Source: Bacillota bacterium (GTDB lineage Bacteria > Bacillota > Clostridia > DSM-8532). Taken from it: DNA of 64,000 bases. The notes under the pieces were generated by a model. That model did no database searches. It had not been told where the DNA came from and saw only the letters and a list, made by a program, of their open reading frames with translations. The stretch covers positions 186,001-250,000 of the forward strand of contig JAEZJF010000015.1 in the NCBI GenBank assembly GCA_023415825.1. The letters are read 5' to 3'. This document shows positions 8,444 through 17,002 of the stretch, piece by piece (position 1 is the stretch's first letter; every line of letters begins with the position of its first letter). The position numbers were made by a program, and so were the translations under genes.

Positions 8444-8778
8444 AACAAATTAAAGCAGTTATAAGGCCGGAAAAGCTTCAAGATGTGCTGAATGCCCTCC
8501 AAAAAGTCGGTTACAACGGAATCATGATAACAGAGATTGAAGGCCATGGCACACAAAAAGGTGTCCTCCATCAATGGCGGGGTGAAAAATACAGACTGGA
8601 ATTAATTCCAAAAATCATGCTGGATATTGTTGTCAAGGATTCCGCTGTAGAGACCATTAAAAAGGCCATTATAGGTGCCGCAAGAATAGGTGAGGTAGGA
8701 GACGGAAAGATTTTTGTCTTTAATGTAGAGGAAGTTGTTCGCATCAGAACGGGCGAGACCAATGATGAGGCCATCTGA
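8440..8778 (+). CDS. glnK: Nitrogen regulatory PII protein GlnK
   Basis: 112 residues, the normal PII length. It begins MKQIKAVIRPEKLQDV and has the T-loop GHGTQKGVLHQWRGEKYRLEL, with a tyrosine at the position where uridylylation occurs in proteobacterial PII, then the B- and C-loop regions (AARIGEVGDGKIFV, VVRIRTGE). PII trimers bind ATP/ADP and 2-oxoglutarate and block AmtB when nitrogen is in excess. Translational coupling to amtB by a 4-base overlap supports GlnK rather than a general GlnB. Whether the T-loop tyrosine is modified in this lineage is unknown; no uridylyltransferase gene is in the window. Confidence 0.95.
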   Translation: MKQIKAVIRPEKLQDVLNALQKVGYNGIMITEIEGHGTQKGVLHQWRGEKYRLELIPKIMLDIVVKDSAVETIKKAIIGAARIGEVGDGKIFVFNVEEVVRIRTGETNDEAI

Positions 8779-8814
8779 TACTATAGCAAACCTTTTTTAT
8801 GGATAAGGTGACTT

Positions 8815-8852
8815 AAAACCAGTTAGGAGGTATCTCTTGGCTGGTTTTTATT
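8815..8852 (+). terminator. Terminator after amtB-glnK
   Basis: Arms AAAACCAG / CTGGTTTT with a partly paired 18-base interior, then TTATTTT. Confidence 0.65.
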
Positions 8853-8880
8853 TTGCTTATCTGATAAACTGTAATATGAT
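8853..8880 (+). promoter_or_regulatory. Promoter of the DNA glycosylase gene
   Basis: TTGCTT and TATGAT with a 16-base spacer, 24 bases before the start codon. Confidence 0.5.
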
Positions 8881-8903
8881 TAATAAACCGGAGATATTTT
8901 AAA

Positions 8904-9506
8904 ATGGAAATCTTTAAATACGGTCAAAAAGAGCTGGATTACTTAAAGACGAAAGATAAAAAGCTTGCCCTTGCCATCGACCGAATTGGAATGATCGAGC
9001 GCGAGGTGATCCCTGATCTGTTTACGGCTCTTATAAATAGCATTGTTAGTCAGCAAATTTCCTCCAAAGCGGCGGTGACTGTCTGGAATAGATTAAAGGA
9101 GTGCTTGAGGGAGATTACGCCTGAGTCTATTACTTCAGCTACTTTGGAGGAAATACAAAAATGTGGTTTGTCTACCCGTAAAGCAAGCTATATTAAAGGC
9201 ATCGGCGATAATGTGGCACTGGGAAAACTCAATCTATCCGAATTTAAAGACCTTTCTGACAGTGAAATTATCAAGCGCTTATCCTCCCTCAACGGGATAG
9301 GTGCCTGGACAGCCGAAATGCTGATGATTTTTTCAATGGAACGGCCCGATGTGGTGAGCTGGGGGGATTTGGCCATTCAGCGTGGAATGATAAATTTATA
9401 TGACTTGAAGACATTATCAAAAGAGCAATTTGATAGGTATAGAAGGAGATATTCTCCGCATGGCTCGGTTGCATCGCTCTATTTGTGGGCGATATCAAAG
9501 GAATGA
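8904..9506 (+). CDS. DNA-3-methyladenine glycosylase, HhH-GPD superfamily (AlkA-like)
   Basis: 200 residues. The helix-hairpin-helix is LSSLNGIGAWTAEM, followed by the catalytic aspartate D155 in VVSWGDLAIQRG. An N-terminal half with FTALINSIVSQQISSKAA is characteristic of the AlkA / 3-methyladenine glycosylase II group. There is no C-terminal iron-sulfur cysteine loop, which separates it from MutY and endonuclease III. It excises alkylated bases to start base-excision repair. The ribosome site is a weak GGAG. It stands alone, with its own promoter upstream. Confidence 0.9.
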   Translation: MEIFKYGQKELDYLKTKDKKLALAIDRIGMIEREVIPDLFTALINSIVSQQISSKAAVTVWNRLKECLREITPESITSATLEEIQKCGLSTRKASYIKGIGDNVALGKLNLSEFKDLSDSEIIKRLSSLNGIGAWTAEMLMIFSMERPDVVSWGDLAIQRGMINLYDLKTLSKEQFDRYRRRYSPHGSVASLYLWAISKE

Positions 9507-9509
9507 TGT

Positions 9510-9538
9510 TTGATAATATTGAACCAATCGACTATAAT
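9510..9538 (+). promoter_or_regulatory. Promoter of the MATE transporter gene
   Basis: TTGATA and TATAAT with a 17-base spacer, about 60 bases before the start. Confidence 0.65.
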
Positions 9539-9596
9539 ACTTACTTGGCTTGTGGTTCATACCGGTGGATTTCAAGGCAGCTATGGGGAGATTTAA

Positions 9597-10961
9597 ATGC
9601 ACAGAACAGAAAGCAAACTTGGAACTGAAAAAGTTGGTAAATTACTATTTAATTTGGCTGTACCCGCTGTTACAGCACAGATTGTCAATATGCTATATAA
9701 CCTTGTAGACCGTATCTATATCGGTCATCTTCCGAATATAGGGAATACTGCGCTAACGGGTGTGGGGGTTACTTTTCCGATCATCATGATTATTTCAGCA
9801 TTTAGTGCTCTGATTGGTATGGGAGGAGCGCCCAGGGCATCCATAAAAATGGGTGAAAAAAAGCATAAAGAAGCGGAGCAAATTTTAGGGAATTGTTTCG
9901 CAGCGCTTATTTTTGTTTCAATCCTGCTGACTGCTGTTTTTCTTATCTTTAATGAAAAATTTCTATGGATGTTTGGCGCGAGTCCCAGCACCATTCAATA
10001 TGGACTGAGTTACCTTAATATCTACGTATGCGGAACAATATTTGTACAATTAGCCTTGGGGCTGAACCCATTTATTACATCCCAAGGCTTTGCAAAAATG
10101 AGTATGCTGACGGTTCTAATCGGGGCCATCAGCAATATCATTCTTGACCCCATTTTGATGTTTGGTCTGGGAATGGGAGTGGAGGGTGCTGCTCTAGCAA
10201 CAGTGATATCCCAGGCCATATCAGCTTTGTGGGTTTTGAGATTCCTCTTTGGGAAAAAAACAATACTTAAAATTCACAAAGAAAATATGAAAATAAAAGC
10301 ATCAATACTAGTTCCTGTGCTGCTTCTGGGAATGTCTCCTTTTATTATGCAAAGCACCGAGAGCCTTCTTAATATTTCATTTAACTCTTCGCTGCAAATC
10401 TATGGTGGTGATCTGGCTGTCGGGTCTATGACGATCCTTACAAGCTTAATGCAATTATTTTCACTGCCAATCATGGGACTGATCCAGGGAGCACAGCCTA
10501 TAATCAGTTATAATTACGGTGCAAGGAATAATGAAAGGGTGAAAAAGGCATTTAAGCTGCTGCTTATTTCAACAATAACTTATGGAACACTCTTTTGGCT
10601 TTCCATGATGACCTTCCCTCAACTTTTCGTTACCCTTTTCAACAAGAATGCTTCGCTTGTTGAGTTTACAACCTGGTCATTGCATATTTACATGTCGCTT
10701 ACCTTTGTCCTAAGTGCTCAGTTTACCTGCCAGCAAACCTTCATAGCCGTTGGACAAGCTAAAATATCAGTATTTCTGGCACTTTTACGTAAAATTGTTT
10801 TGCTCATTCCGCTCATTTATATTTTGCCTAACTTCTTTGAAAACAAGGTTTTTGCGGTTTTACTCGCCGAGCCCATATCAGACTTAATTGCTGTGACTGT
10901 GACCGTTATTACCTTTTCAATCAGCTTTAAAAAGATATTGGCTAAAAATGTACCCTGCTAG
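9597..10961 (+). CDS. MATE family efflux transporter
   Basis: 454 residues, about twelve membrane helices in two halves. Each half starts with the MATE pattern (NLAVPAVTAQIVNMLYNLVDRIYIGH; LLGMSPFIMQSTESLLNI). The QGAQPIISYNYGARN motif in the second half is diagnostic of the DinF/NorM-type branch common in Clostridia. These carriers expel cationic drugs or metabolites in exchange for sodium or protons; substrate cannot be read from sequence. RBS GGGGAG precedes the ATG. A small membrane-anchored protein follows after about 75 bases and may be co-transcribed. Confidence 0.93.
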   Translation: MHRTESKLGTEKVGKLLFNLAVPAVTAQIVNMLYNLVDRIYIGHLPNIGNTALTGVGVTFPIIMIISAFSALIGMGGAPRASIKMGEKKHKEAEQILGNCFAALIFVSILLTAVFLIFNEKFLWMFGASPSTIQYGLSYLNIYVCGTIFVQLALGLNPFITSQGFAKMSMLTVLIGAISNIILDPILMFGLGMGVEGAALATVISQAISALWVLRFLFGKKTILKIHKENMKIKASILVPVLLLGMSPFIMQSTESLLNISFNSSLQIYGGDLAVGSMTILTSLMQLFSLPIMGLIQGAQPIISYNYGARNNERVKKAFKLLLISTITYGTLFWLSMMTFPQLFVTLFNKNASLVEFTTWSLHIYMSLTFVLSAQFTCQQTFIAVGQAKISVFLALLRKIVLLIPLIYILPNFFENKVFAVLLAEPISDLIAVTVTVITFSISFKKILAKNVPC

Positions 10962-11035
10962 TTAATTATGTCAAAGCGATTTTTTATTTTCGGATGGGTA
11001 AAACTAAGATTGATAAAATCTTTAAGGAGCCATCC

Positions 11036-11527
11036 ATGATAAAGGGAGATTGTACAAAAAAATTAGGCCAAAATAGTGAGAAAAGGAAATGGTTCTTCAG
11101 TACTGGGGGCATAGCAGCAATCCTGGCACTCGTCATGCTTACTAATTTTATAGTACCTCTCATTATTCCAAGTCTTGTATTGGCCAAGGAAAAGGTTATG
11201 TTTATGCCTGAAATTGAAGTGCCTATAAACCTGGGGATTGAAGAGAATGACCAAAAGAGTGTTGATGCAGGACATTCACCATGGAAATTGGATCCGGCAT
11301 TTGTAGCCCAGGTTTTTGTAAGCCTTCAAATTTCTCCTAAAGGTATAACAGGTGATTACCCGATAAAGTATGAGGATTTGAATGTCATCTACAATACGGG
11401 TGTTGAAGCTATTGTAGAAGTCACGGGAGATAAGACCCCCACAAGAAAGGTTTATCTTAAGCGCCTGGTCAGGCAGGATCCAACTGGAATATGGACGGTG
11501 GTAGGGTATGATCCCGTGGATGATTAA
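11036..11527 (+). CDS. Hypothetical single-pass membrane protein
   Basis: 163 residues from ATG 11036, chosen for AAGGAG six bases upstream over an earlier in-frame ATG at 10994 that lacks a site. A lysine-rich N-terminus precedes one hydrophobic helix (about 24-46), then an extracytoplasmic domain of about 115 residues with alternating beta-like segments (EVPINLGIEEN, QVFVSLQISP, EAIVEVTGD) ending IWTVVGYDPVDD. I do not recognise the family. It lies between the MATE gene and a GNAT gene, 24 bases before the latter, so an operon is plausible. The outer domain could be a small beta-sandwich, which is inference from pattern alone. Confidence 0.75.
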   Translation: MIKGDCTKKLGQNSEKRKWFFSTGGIAAILALVMLTNFIVPLIIPSLVLAKEKVMFMPEIEVPINLGIEENDQKSVDAGHSPWKLDPAFVAQVFVSLQISPKGITGDYPIKYEDLNVIYNTGVEAIVEVTGDKTPTRKVYLKRLVRQDPTGIWTVVGYDPVDD

Positions 11528-11551
11528 AATAGAATAGAGGAGGCTGGCGAA

Positions 11552-12448
11552 ATGAATCTGATTAAAGTAGATGAGACTAATAAAGCGCTTTTCAGGGCAT
11601 ATTGCCAAGAGTATCGTTACGAGCACGATGAATCCTATCTTGATGATGAGGAACTGGAAGGTTTAAATCCTAATGTGCAGCCGACGTTTATTATTCAGGA
11701 AAAAGACCATTCGGTGATTGGAGCAGTGTCCCTGAAAATTTTCCCTTATCTTGAGAATGAAAAGCGCGGAAGATTGGCGATTTTGCATGTCATAGAATCC
11801 TGCAGCTTCATTGAAGAAGCTTATAAGAGACTGGTTAACAGTATAAAGCCATACATAAAAGATCTTAATCATATTTCCTGTTTTGTCCCTGAATCAAAAA
11901 CGACGTTCCGGGAAATCATTCAGGGCATAGGCTTCACTTTAGAACGCTATATTTGGGTACTGGTTCGTGACAATATGGAAGTATCGGCACCTCAATTACC
12001 ACCGGGGATGATTTTAACTTCAGTACAAACCAGTGAGGATGTTAAGGATTGGTGCTCTGTACGTAATGAAGCCTTTAAAACCGTTCAAGGAAATGAAACC
12101 CCCATAACAGCCGAAAAAGCTTTGGAAATGTTGAATGAGTCAAGGGCTATTCCCGGGGGCATGCTGCTTTTGAAAGACGGAGATTATCCGGTAGGAGCCA
12201 TTAGGATTACAAAAGAGCTGGATGAGGGAAAAGAATATACCTTTATCGGGTCAGTATCGGTTTTGCCTCATTACCGCGGCAAAGGCTTGGGAAGATTTCT
12301 CTTAAGAGCAGGCCTTACATTCGGGAAAAATGCCGGACTAGGCTGTGCCATGCTCACTGTGAACGCTCAAAATGAGAATGCTGCTAGACTATATGTCAGT
12401 GAAGGCTTTCATAAGCTTTCGGTAGTTATCTGTTATGTGTTTTCCTAA
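11552..12448 (+). CDS. GNAT family N-acetyltransferase (tandem GNAT-like)
   Basis: 298 residues. The C-terminal half is a clear GNAT domain with the acetyl-CoA loop VSVLPHYRGKGLGRFLL (R/Q-x-x-G-x-G/A variant) and the final NENAARLYVSEGFHKL. The N-terminal 140 residues look like a second, degenerate GNAT fold, as in mycothiol-synthase-type tandem proteins. It acetylates an unknown amine substrate in the cytoplasm. RBS GAGGAGG lies 8 bases before the ATG. It probably shares a transcript with the preceding membrane protein. Confidence 0.85.
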   Translation: MNLIKVDETNKALFRAYCQEYRYEHDESYLDDEELEGLNPNVQPTFIIQEKDHSVIGAVSLKIFPYLENEKRGRLAILHVIESCSFIEEAYKRLVNSIKPYIKDLNHISCFVPESKTTFREIIQGIGFTLERYIWVLVRDNMEVSAPQLPPGMILTSVQTSEDVKDWCSVRNEAFKTVQGNETPITAEKALEMLNESRAIPGGMLLLKDGDYPVGAIRITKELDEGKEYTFIGSVSVLPHYRGKGLGRFLLRAGLTFGKNAGLGCAMLTVNAQNENAARLYVSEGFHKLSVVICYVFS

Positions 12449-12453
12449 CCATA

Positions 12454-12482
12454 TTGATTATTGAAAGGGTTTTCTGTATAAT
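12454..12482 (+). promoter_or_regulatory. Promoter of the carboxynorspermidine operon
   Basis: TTGATT and TATAAT with 17 bases between, 43 bases before the dehydrogenase ATG. Confidence 0.65.
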
Positions 12483-12525
12483 CGTTCTATTAAAATTGTA
12501 AAATAATAAATGAGGGGTTGTTGAT

Positions 12526-13725
12526 ATGGGAAGAGCTTTGATTATTGGTGCCGGCGGAGTAGCAAGCGTTGTTGTTCACAAGTGCTGCCAGAACCCGGAT
12601 GTCTTTGAGGAAATTTGCATTGCAAGCAGAACGGTAGAAAAATGTGACGCCTTAAAACGGAAGCTGGACGGGGGGCGTACGAAAATACAAACTGCCAAAC
12701 TTGATGCTGACGATACGAATCAGGTTATCGATCTGATCAGAAGGTTTCAGCCTGATGTAGTCATCAACGTGGCTCTGCCTTATCAGGATTTAACCATTAT
12801 GGATGCCTGCCTCGCAACCGGCGTTCACTATGTGGATACGGCCAATTATGAGCCGCCTGAAATACCAAAATTCGAATACAAGTGGCAATGGGCTTACAGG
12901 GACAGATTTGAAAAGGCCGGCATTACGGGCCTTTTAGGAAGTGGCTTTGATCCCGGTGTCACAGGCGTTTTTTGTGCCTATGCGCAGAAGCATTATTTCG
13001 ATGAGATTCATACCATTGATATCCTGGATGCCAATGCAGGTGATCACGGTTATCCCTTTGCCACCAACTTTAACCCCGAAATCAATATCCGTGAGATAAC
13101 TGCCAAGGGCAGATATTTTGAAAAAGACAAGTGGGTTGAAACGGATCCCCTTGAAATAAAGAGGACTTATGATTTCCCTGTGATCGGGCCCAAGAATATC
13201 TACCTTTTATACCATGAGGAATTGGAGTCACTGGCTGTCAATATCAAGGGTGTTAATAAAATAAGATTCTGGATGACGTTTTCAGATAATTATCTCAACC
13301 ATTTGAAAGTGCTTCAGAATGTAGGCATGACCTCCATTGAGCCCATTGAGTTTGAAGGAAAGATGATTCAGCCCATACAATTCTTAAAGGCTGTTCTTCC
13401 TGATCCTGCATCATTAGGGCCTAGGACAAAGGGAAAAACCAATATCGGCTGTATCATCCAGGGAACCAAGGATGGAAAGCCCAGAACCTACTATGTCTAT
13501 AATGTGTGTGTGCATGAGGAATGTTACGCTGAGGTGGGTTCACAGGCCATATCCTATACAACAGGTGTCCCTGCCATGATTGGTGCCATGCTCATTATAA
13601 AGGGTATCTGGAAAAAGCCCGGCGTTTACAATGTGGAGGAATTTGACCCTGATCCGTTTATGGATGCTTTGAACAAGTATGGATTACCGTGGGAGGAAAG
13701 CTTCTCACCCACTCTTTTAGATTGA
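12526..13725 (+). CDS. Carboxynorspermidine/carboxyspermidine dehydrogenase (saccharopine dehydrogenase family)
   Basis: 399 residues. The N-terminal Rossmann fold is IIGAGGVASVVVHKC, followed by DADDTNQVIDLIRRFQPDVVINVALP and GSGFDPGVTGVFCAYA, all hallmarks of the saccharopine dehydrogenase-like carboxynorspermidine synthase. The enzyme reductively couples aspartate semialdehyde to a diamine (putrescine or 1,3-diaminopropane) with NAD(P)H. The assignment over lysine-pathway saccharopine dehydrogenase is supported by the next gene, the matching decarboxylase, 10 bases downstream. Together they form the aspartate-semialdehyde route to spermidine or norspermidine that replaces the SAM-decarboxylase route in many anaerobes. 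RBS GAGGGG is present. Confidence 0.93.
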   Translation: MGRALIIGAGGVASVVVHKCCQNPDVFEEICIASRTVEKCDALKRKLDGGRTKIQTAKLDADDTNQVIDLIRRFQPDVVINVALPYQDLTIMDACLATGVHYVDTANYEPPEIPKFEYKWQWAYRDRFEKAGITGLLGSGFDPGVTGVFCAYAQKHYFDEIHTIDILDANAGDHGYPFATNFNPEINIREITAKGRYFEKDKWVETDPLEIKRTYDFPVIGPKNIYLLYHEELESLAVNIKGVNKIRFWMTFSDNYLNHLKVLQNVGMTSIEPIEFEGKMIQPIQFLKAVLPDPASLGPRTKGKTNIGCIIQGTKDGKPRTYYVYNVCVHEECYAEVGSQAISYTTGVPAMIGAMLIIKGIWKKPGVYNVEEFDPDPFMDALNKYGLPWEESFSPTLLD

Positions 13726-13735
13726 GGTATAAGGA

Positions 13736-14872
13736 ATGAACCTGGATTTTAATGCGTGTCCGACACCTTGCTATATTGTTGATGAGAGACTGCTTGAGAA
13801 GAACCTTAAGCTGCTGAATGAAGTTCAGCAACGGACTGGATGCAGTATTCTTCTTGCGTTAAAGGGTTTTTCGATGTTTTCGGTATTTCCACTGGTGGGG
13901 CAATACTTGAAAGGGATTACAGCAAGTTCTTTATTTGAAGCCAGACTGGGTTATGAAAAAATGGGCAGGGAAGTTCACATTTATGCCCCGGCCTATGTGG
14001 ATGAGGAATTTGATGAAATCCTGAAATATTGCGATCATATTGTGTTTAACTCCTTTGACCAATGGAACCGATTTAAAGATAAGGTCCGGAATGCAGATAA
14101 AAAAATTGAATGCGGTATCCGAATCAACCCTGAATACTCGGAAATTGAAACGCCCCTTTATAATCCCTGCTACCAAAATTCCAGGCTTGGTGTTACCTTG
14201 TCTAATTTTAAGCCGGAAGAGCTGGAAGGTATTGAAGGGCTTCATTTCCATACTCTGTGCGAACAGAATTCGGATACCCTTGAGCGAACCATAAAAGTTG
14301 TGGATGAAAAATTTGGTCAATATATTAAAAAGATGAAGTGGATCAATATGGGCGGTGGGCATCACATCACCAGGTCTGATTATAATATTGAAACACTGAT
14401 TCGTTCCATCCTGTTCTTTAAGGAAAAATACGGGGTGGATGTTTATCTGGAGCCAGGAGAGGCTATTGCACTCAATACGGGGTATCTGGTGGCCAAGGTG
14501 CTTGATATTGTAAGGAACGGAATGGATATTGCTATTTTAGACACCTCAGCGGCATGCCACATGCCCGATGTTATCGAAATGCCCTACAGGCCCAATATAA
14601 TCGGTGCGGGAAAGCCTGATGAGCACCCTTATACATACAGGCTTGGCGGGCTGACATGTCTCGCGGGGGATGTCATCGGCGATTATTCCTTCAAGGAGCC
14701 GTTAAAGCCGGGGGACAAGCTTGTGTTCTGCGATATGGCCCATTACACCATGGTTAAGAATAATATGTTTAATGGGGTCAACCTGCCGGCCATTGCCGTT
14801 TTTAATGAGAAGGACGGCATAAGGGTTATAAGAAGATTCGGCTATGAGGATTACGCCTCCCGCTTGTCTTAG
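13736..14872 (+). CDS. nspC: Carboxynorspermidine decarboxylase NspC
   Basis: 378 residues, a fold III PLP decarboxylase. The PLP lysine is K43 in LALKGFSMF; the glycine-rich phosphate loop is MGGGHH, and the dimer-partner block is ILDTSAACHMPDVIEMPY. LEPGEAIALNTG and GGLTCLAGDVIGDY are typical of NspC rather than of diaminopimelate or ornithine decarboxylase. It removes CO2 from carboxy(nor)spermidine to give (nor)spermidine, the second step after the adjacent dehydrogenase. The start has GAGG about ten bases upstream and follows the dehydrogenase stop by 10 bases. A terminator follows the gene. Confidence 0.96.
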   Translation: MNLDFNACPTPCYIVDERLLEKNLKLLNEVQQRTGCSILLALKGFSMFSVFPLVGQYLKGITASSLFEARLGYEKMGREVHIYAPAYVDEEFDEILKYCDHIVFNSFDQWNRFKDKVRNADKKIECGIRINPEYSEIETPLYNPCYQNSRLGVTLSNFKPEELEGIEGLHFHTLCEQNSDTLERTIKVVDEKFGQYIKKMKWINMGGGHHITRSDYNIETLIRSILFFKEKYGVDVYLEPGEAIALNTGYLVAKVLDIVRNGMDIAILDTSAACHMPDVIEMPYRPNIIGAGKPDEHPYTYRLGGLTCLAGDVIGDYSFKEPLKPGDKLVFCDMAHYTMVKNNMFNGVNLPAIAVFNEKDGIRVIRRFGYEDYASRLS

Positions 14873-14888
14873 TTTGTAAAGCTCAAAA

Positions 14889-14918
14889 GCACTTGGTTTT
14901 TACCAGGTGTTTTTTTTA
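14889..14918 (+). terminator. Terminator after nspC
   Basis: Arms CACTTGG / CCAGGTG (one G-U pair) around TTTTTA, followed by a run of T. Confidence 0.8.
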
Positions 14919-15038
14919 TCAAGTTTATTAAACATTATCAGACTAATTCCGGAAATTGAGGGTATATTGTTCGGAATATCCAATGTAAACCATAAGCATA
15001 GCAGGCCAAATGCATATTTTATGAAGGAGTCCGGTATC

Positions 15039-16946
15039 ATGAAAAGGATAAAAGCGTTAGGGAAGCTAGTATTGATTATCACATTGGTTCTGACACAATC
15101 CTCATGTCAGGGTGAGCCCCTGCCAACAGCTCAGACAGAGCCGTCCAAAGAAAGCATTGAAATTTTATACAAAGCATCAGCTCTTGCTAATTCACTTCAG
15201 TATAAAGAAGCCAGACAGCTCATGGAGGATAAATATGAAATAATCAAGGATAATGTCAGCGGGTTGAATGCCTATAGCTACTGGGAAGCTCACATTTTCA
15301 AAAATTATAGAAAGGCTGAGAGTTTAATTAATAGAGCTATAAAAATAAATCCCCAAAGCTCCGAAGCGTATGCGGGAATGGGATATATATATGAAGCAAA
15401 GGGTAAATATATAAAAGCCATAGAATACTATGAAAAAGCGGCACAAAATGTAAAGCACTATGAAAATGTACCACTCAATCCTCAACTGGCAATTGTTTAT
15501 AGCTATATCGGCCAGTGCTATCGAAAGCTCAATAATTTAGAAGAAGCAAAGAAGACCTTGGAAAAGGCATTGGAGAATAATCCCTACTGCATAGAAGCCA
15601 ATGCGCTTTTGCACGAGCTTTATGTTGAAACAGGAGAGTATGAAAAAGCGTATGAAATTTGGAAAACCGATAATCTTGTTGCTGAAGGCGAAGACCATGT
15701 CTATAAAGAGATTTCAGAGCGGAATAATCTATACAGGGCTGCAGTTGAGGACAAAGATCACATGGATCACCTCCAATTAGCTGGTGTATACGAAGCGCTT
15801 GTTCTTTATGACGAAGCATCATTTGAATATGAAAAAGCTTTATCTCAGCATAAAAGCAATGAAGAAATAAAAAACAAGCTAAAGGAAATTAAATTGTTTT
15901 TATCCTTCAGAGATGAACTAAAGGCTCTGCTTGATGATTATTACCGGGCAAGATGCATTAATGGTGATTCTGAGGAACTGAAGCTTTATGAGAGAATCAA
16001 GCCGGCCTACGAAAAAATAGCGGTGCTGTTCCCTCATCTGGGAGAAGGCTCAGTAAATTCTGTTTGGATAGATAAGCTAAATGGAGAAATAGAAACCAGG
16101 TTTAATGTCAGAATCAAGATTATCAAGGCTAACGGCAGAATGATGGGATTACACTTCGGAAGAATTGCCGACAGATCGGAGATTCATTCTTCCCTGTGGG
16201 GAGAGGAAATAGATTTGAAGGTTACCACACTGAAGAACATGACCAGTAATGGGCTGGATAGCTGGCGGACAATGGGCAGCTCGGGTGTAGGCGGGTGGAG
16301 CTTAAGCAGAACTGAAATTGTCAGGGTCATAATGAATGTGAATGACAATTTGCTTCAATCTGCTGCTCTGTATGATGAAGCTGCTAGAAAAGATGTTTTT
16401 ACTGATAGGGTAGGCCGAGAAACTGATCAAGAGGTAAAGGAGCCATTAGCGCTTTATTACTCTCCGGAAGTTAAATTCCAGCTTTTAGTCAGGCAAATAG
16501 ATGCTGAAGCTGAAAGGGCTAGAGCGAAAGGAATATCAGATAATGAGATGCAAAGATATCTTTATGAAAGAATTCAGAGGAATTTTATGATAAAAACCAA
16601 TATCTATGTCCATGAAAGCCAGCATTCCATTGATTATGCCCGGGGAGTTAAATGGAAGGGGGAAAATGAGTATAGACCTAAGATCTCTCAATTGGCCTAT
16701 GGCGAAATGCCCTTTATGAGTCTGAACCAGTTCTATGATTCTTCAATCGGTACCGAAATTGACGATACACATTCTCAGGCAAATACACGTGTTTTTAAGG
16801 ATATTGTTCAGTATATTTACGACAATCAGGATCAAAACCCTCAAATAGACAGGACAAAAAATATCCTGTCCCAGCTCACCAAACTAAGTGAGGAAGAATT
16901 AAAGGATTTAGCCATTGAGGTGTTTCAAAGGAACTATCCAGATTAA
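15039..16946 (+). CDS. TPR lipoprotein with C-terminal HESQH (HExxH) motif
   Basis: 635 residues from ATG 15039, chosen for GAAGGAG upstream; an in-frame extension to 14907 overlaps the terminator. A signal peptide ends in QSSC, a weak lipobox with Gln at -3, so lipid anchoring is probable but not certain. TPR-like repeats occupy about 45-290 (for example NPQSSEAYAGMGYIYEAKGK and AYSYIGQCYRKLNNLEEAKK-type turns). A middle domain follows. The C-terminal part has VHESQHSIDYARG with HESQH at 525-529, matching the HExxH zinc-protease core, and a downstream acidic stretch that could supply a third ligand. I infer a cell-surface metallopeptidase or an inactive relative. The family is not recognised. 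Confidence 0.8.
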   Translation: MKRIKALGKLVLIITLVLTQSSCQGEPLPTAQTEPSKESIEILYKASALANSLQYKEARQLMEDKYEIIKDNVSGLNAYSYWEAHIFKNYRKAESLINRAIKINPQSSEAYAGMGYIYEAKGKYIKAIEYYEKAAQNVKHYENVPLNPQLAIVYSYIGQCYRKLNNLEEAKKTLEKALENNPYCIEANALLHELYVETGEYEKAYEIWKTDNLVAEGEDHVYKEISERNNLYRAAVEDKDHMDHLQLAGVYEALVLYDEASFEYEKALSQHKSNEEIKNKLKEIKLFLSFRDELKALLDDYYRARCINGDSEELKLYERIKPAYEKIAVLFPHLGEGSVNSVWIDKLNGEIETRFNVRIKIIKANGRMMGLHFGRIADRSEIHSSLWGEEIDLKVTTLKNMTSNGLDSWRTMGSSGVGGWSLSRTEIVRVIMNVNDNLLQSAALYDEAARKDVFTDRVGRETDQEVKEPLALYYSPEVKFQLLVRQIDAEAERARAKGISDNEMQRYLYERIQRNFMIKTNIYVHESQHSIDYARGVKWKGENEYRPKISQLAYGEMPFMSLNQFYDSSIGTEIDDTHSQANTRVFKDIVQYIYDNQDQNPQIDRTKNILSQLTKLSEEELKDLAIEVFQRNYPD

Positions 16947-16950
16947 CTAT

Positions 16951-16980
16951 TTGGACACGATCATCATAACTTAATATATA
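16951..16980 (+). promoter_or_regulatory. Possible promoter of the LysM gene
   Basis: TTGGAC and TATATA with an 18-base spacer. A loose inverted pair ATCATCA / TGATGAT spans the start region. Confidence 0.35.
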
Positions 16981-17002
16981 TAGTATCAAGGTGATGATTG
17001 TT

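Noticed and set aside
14907..15038. Upstream extension of the TPR/HESQH lipoprotein
   Set aside because: It would start inside the nspC terminator; the ATG at 15039 has GAAGGAG and begins a signal peptide.
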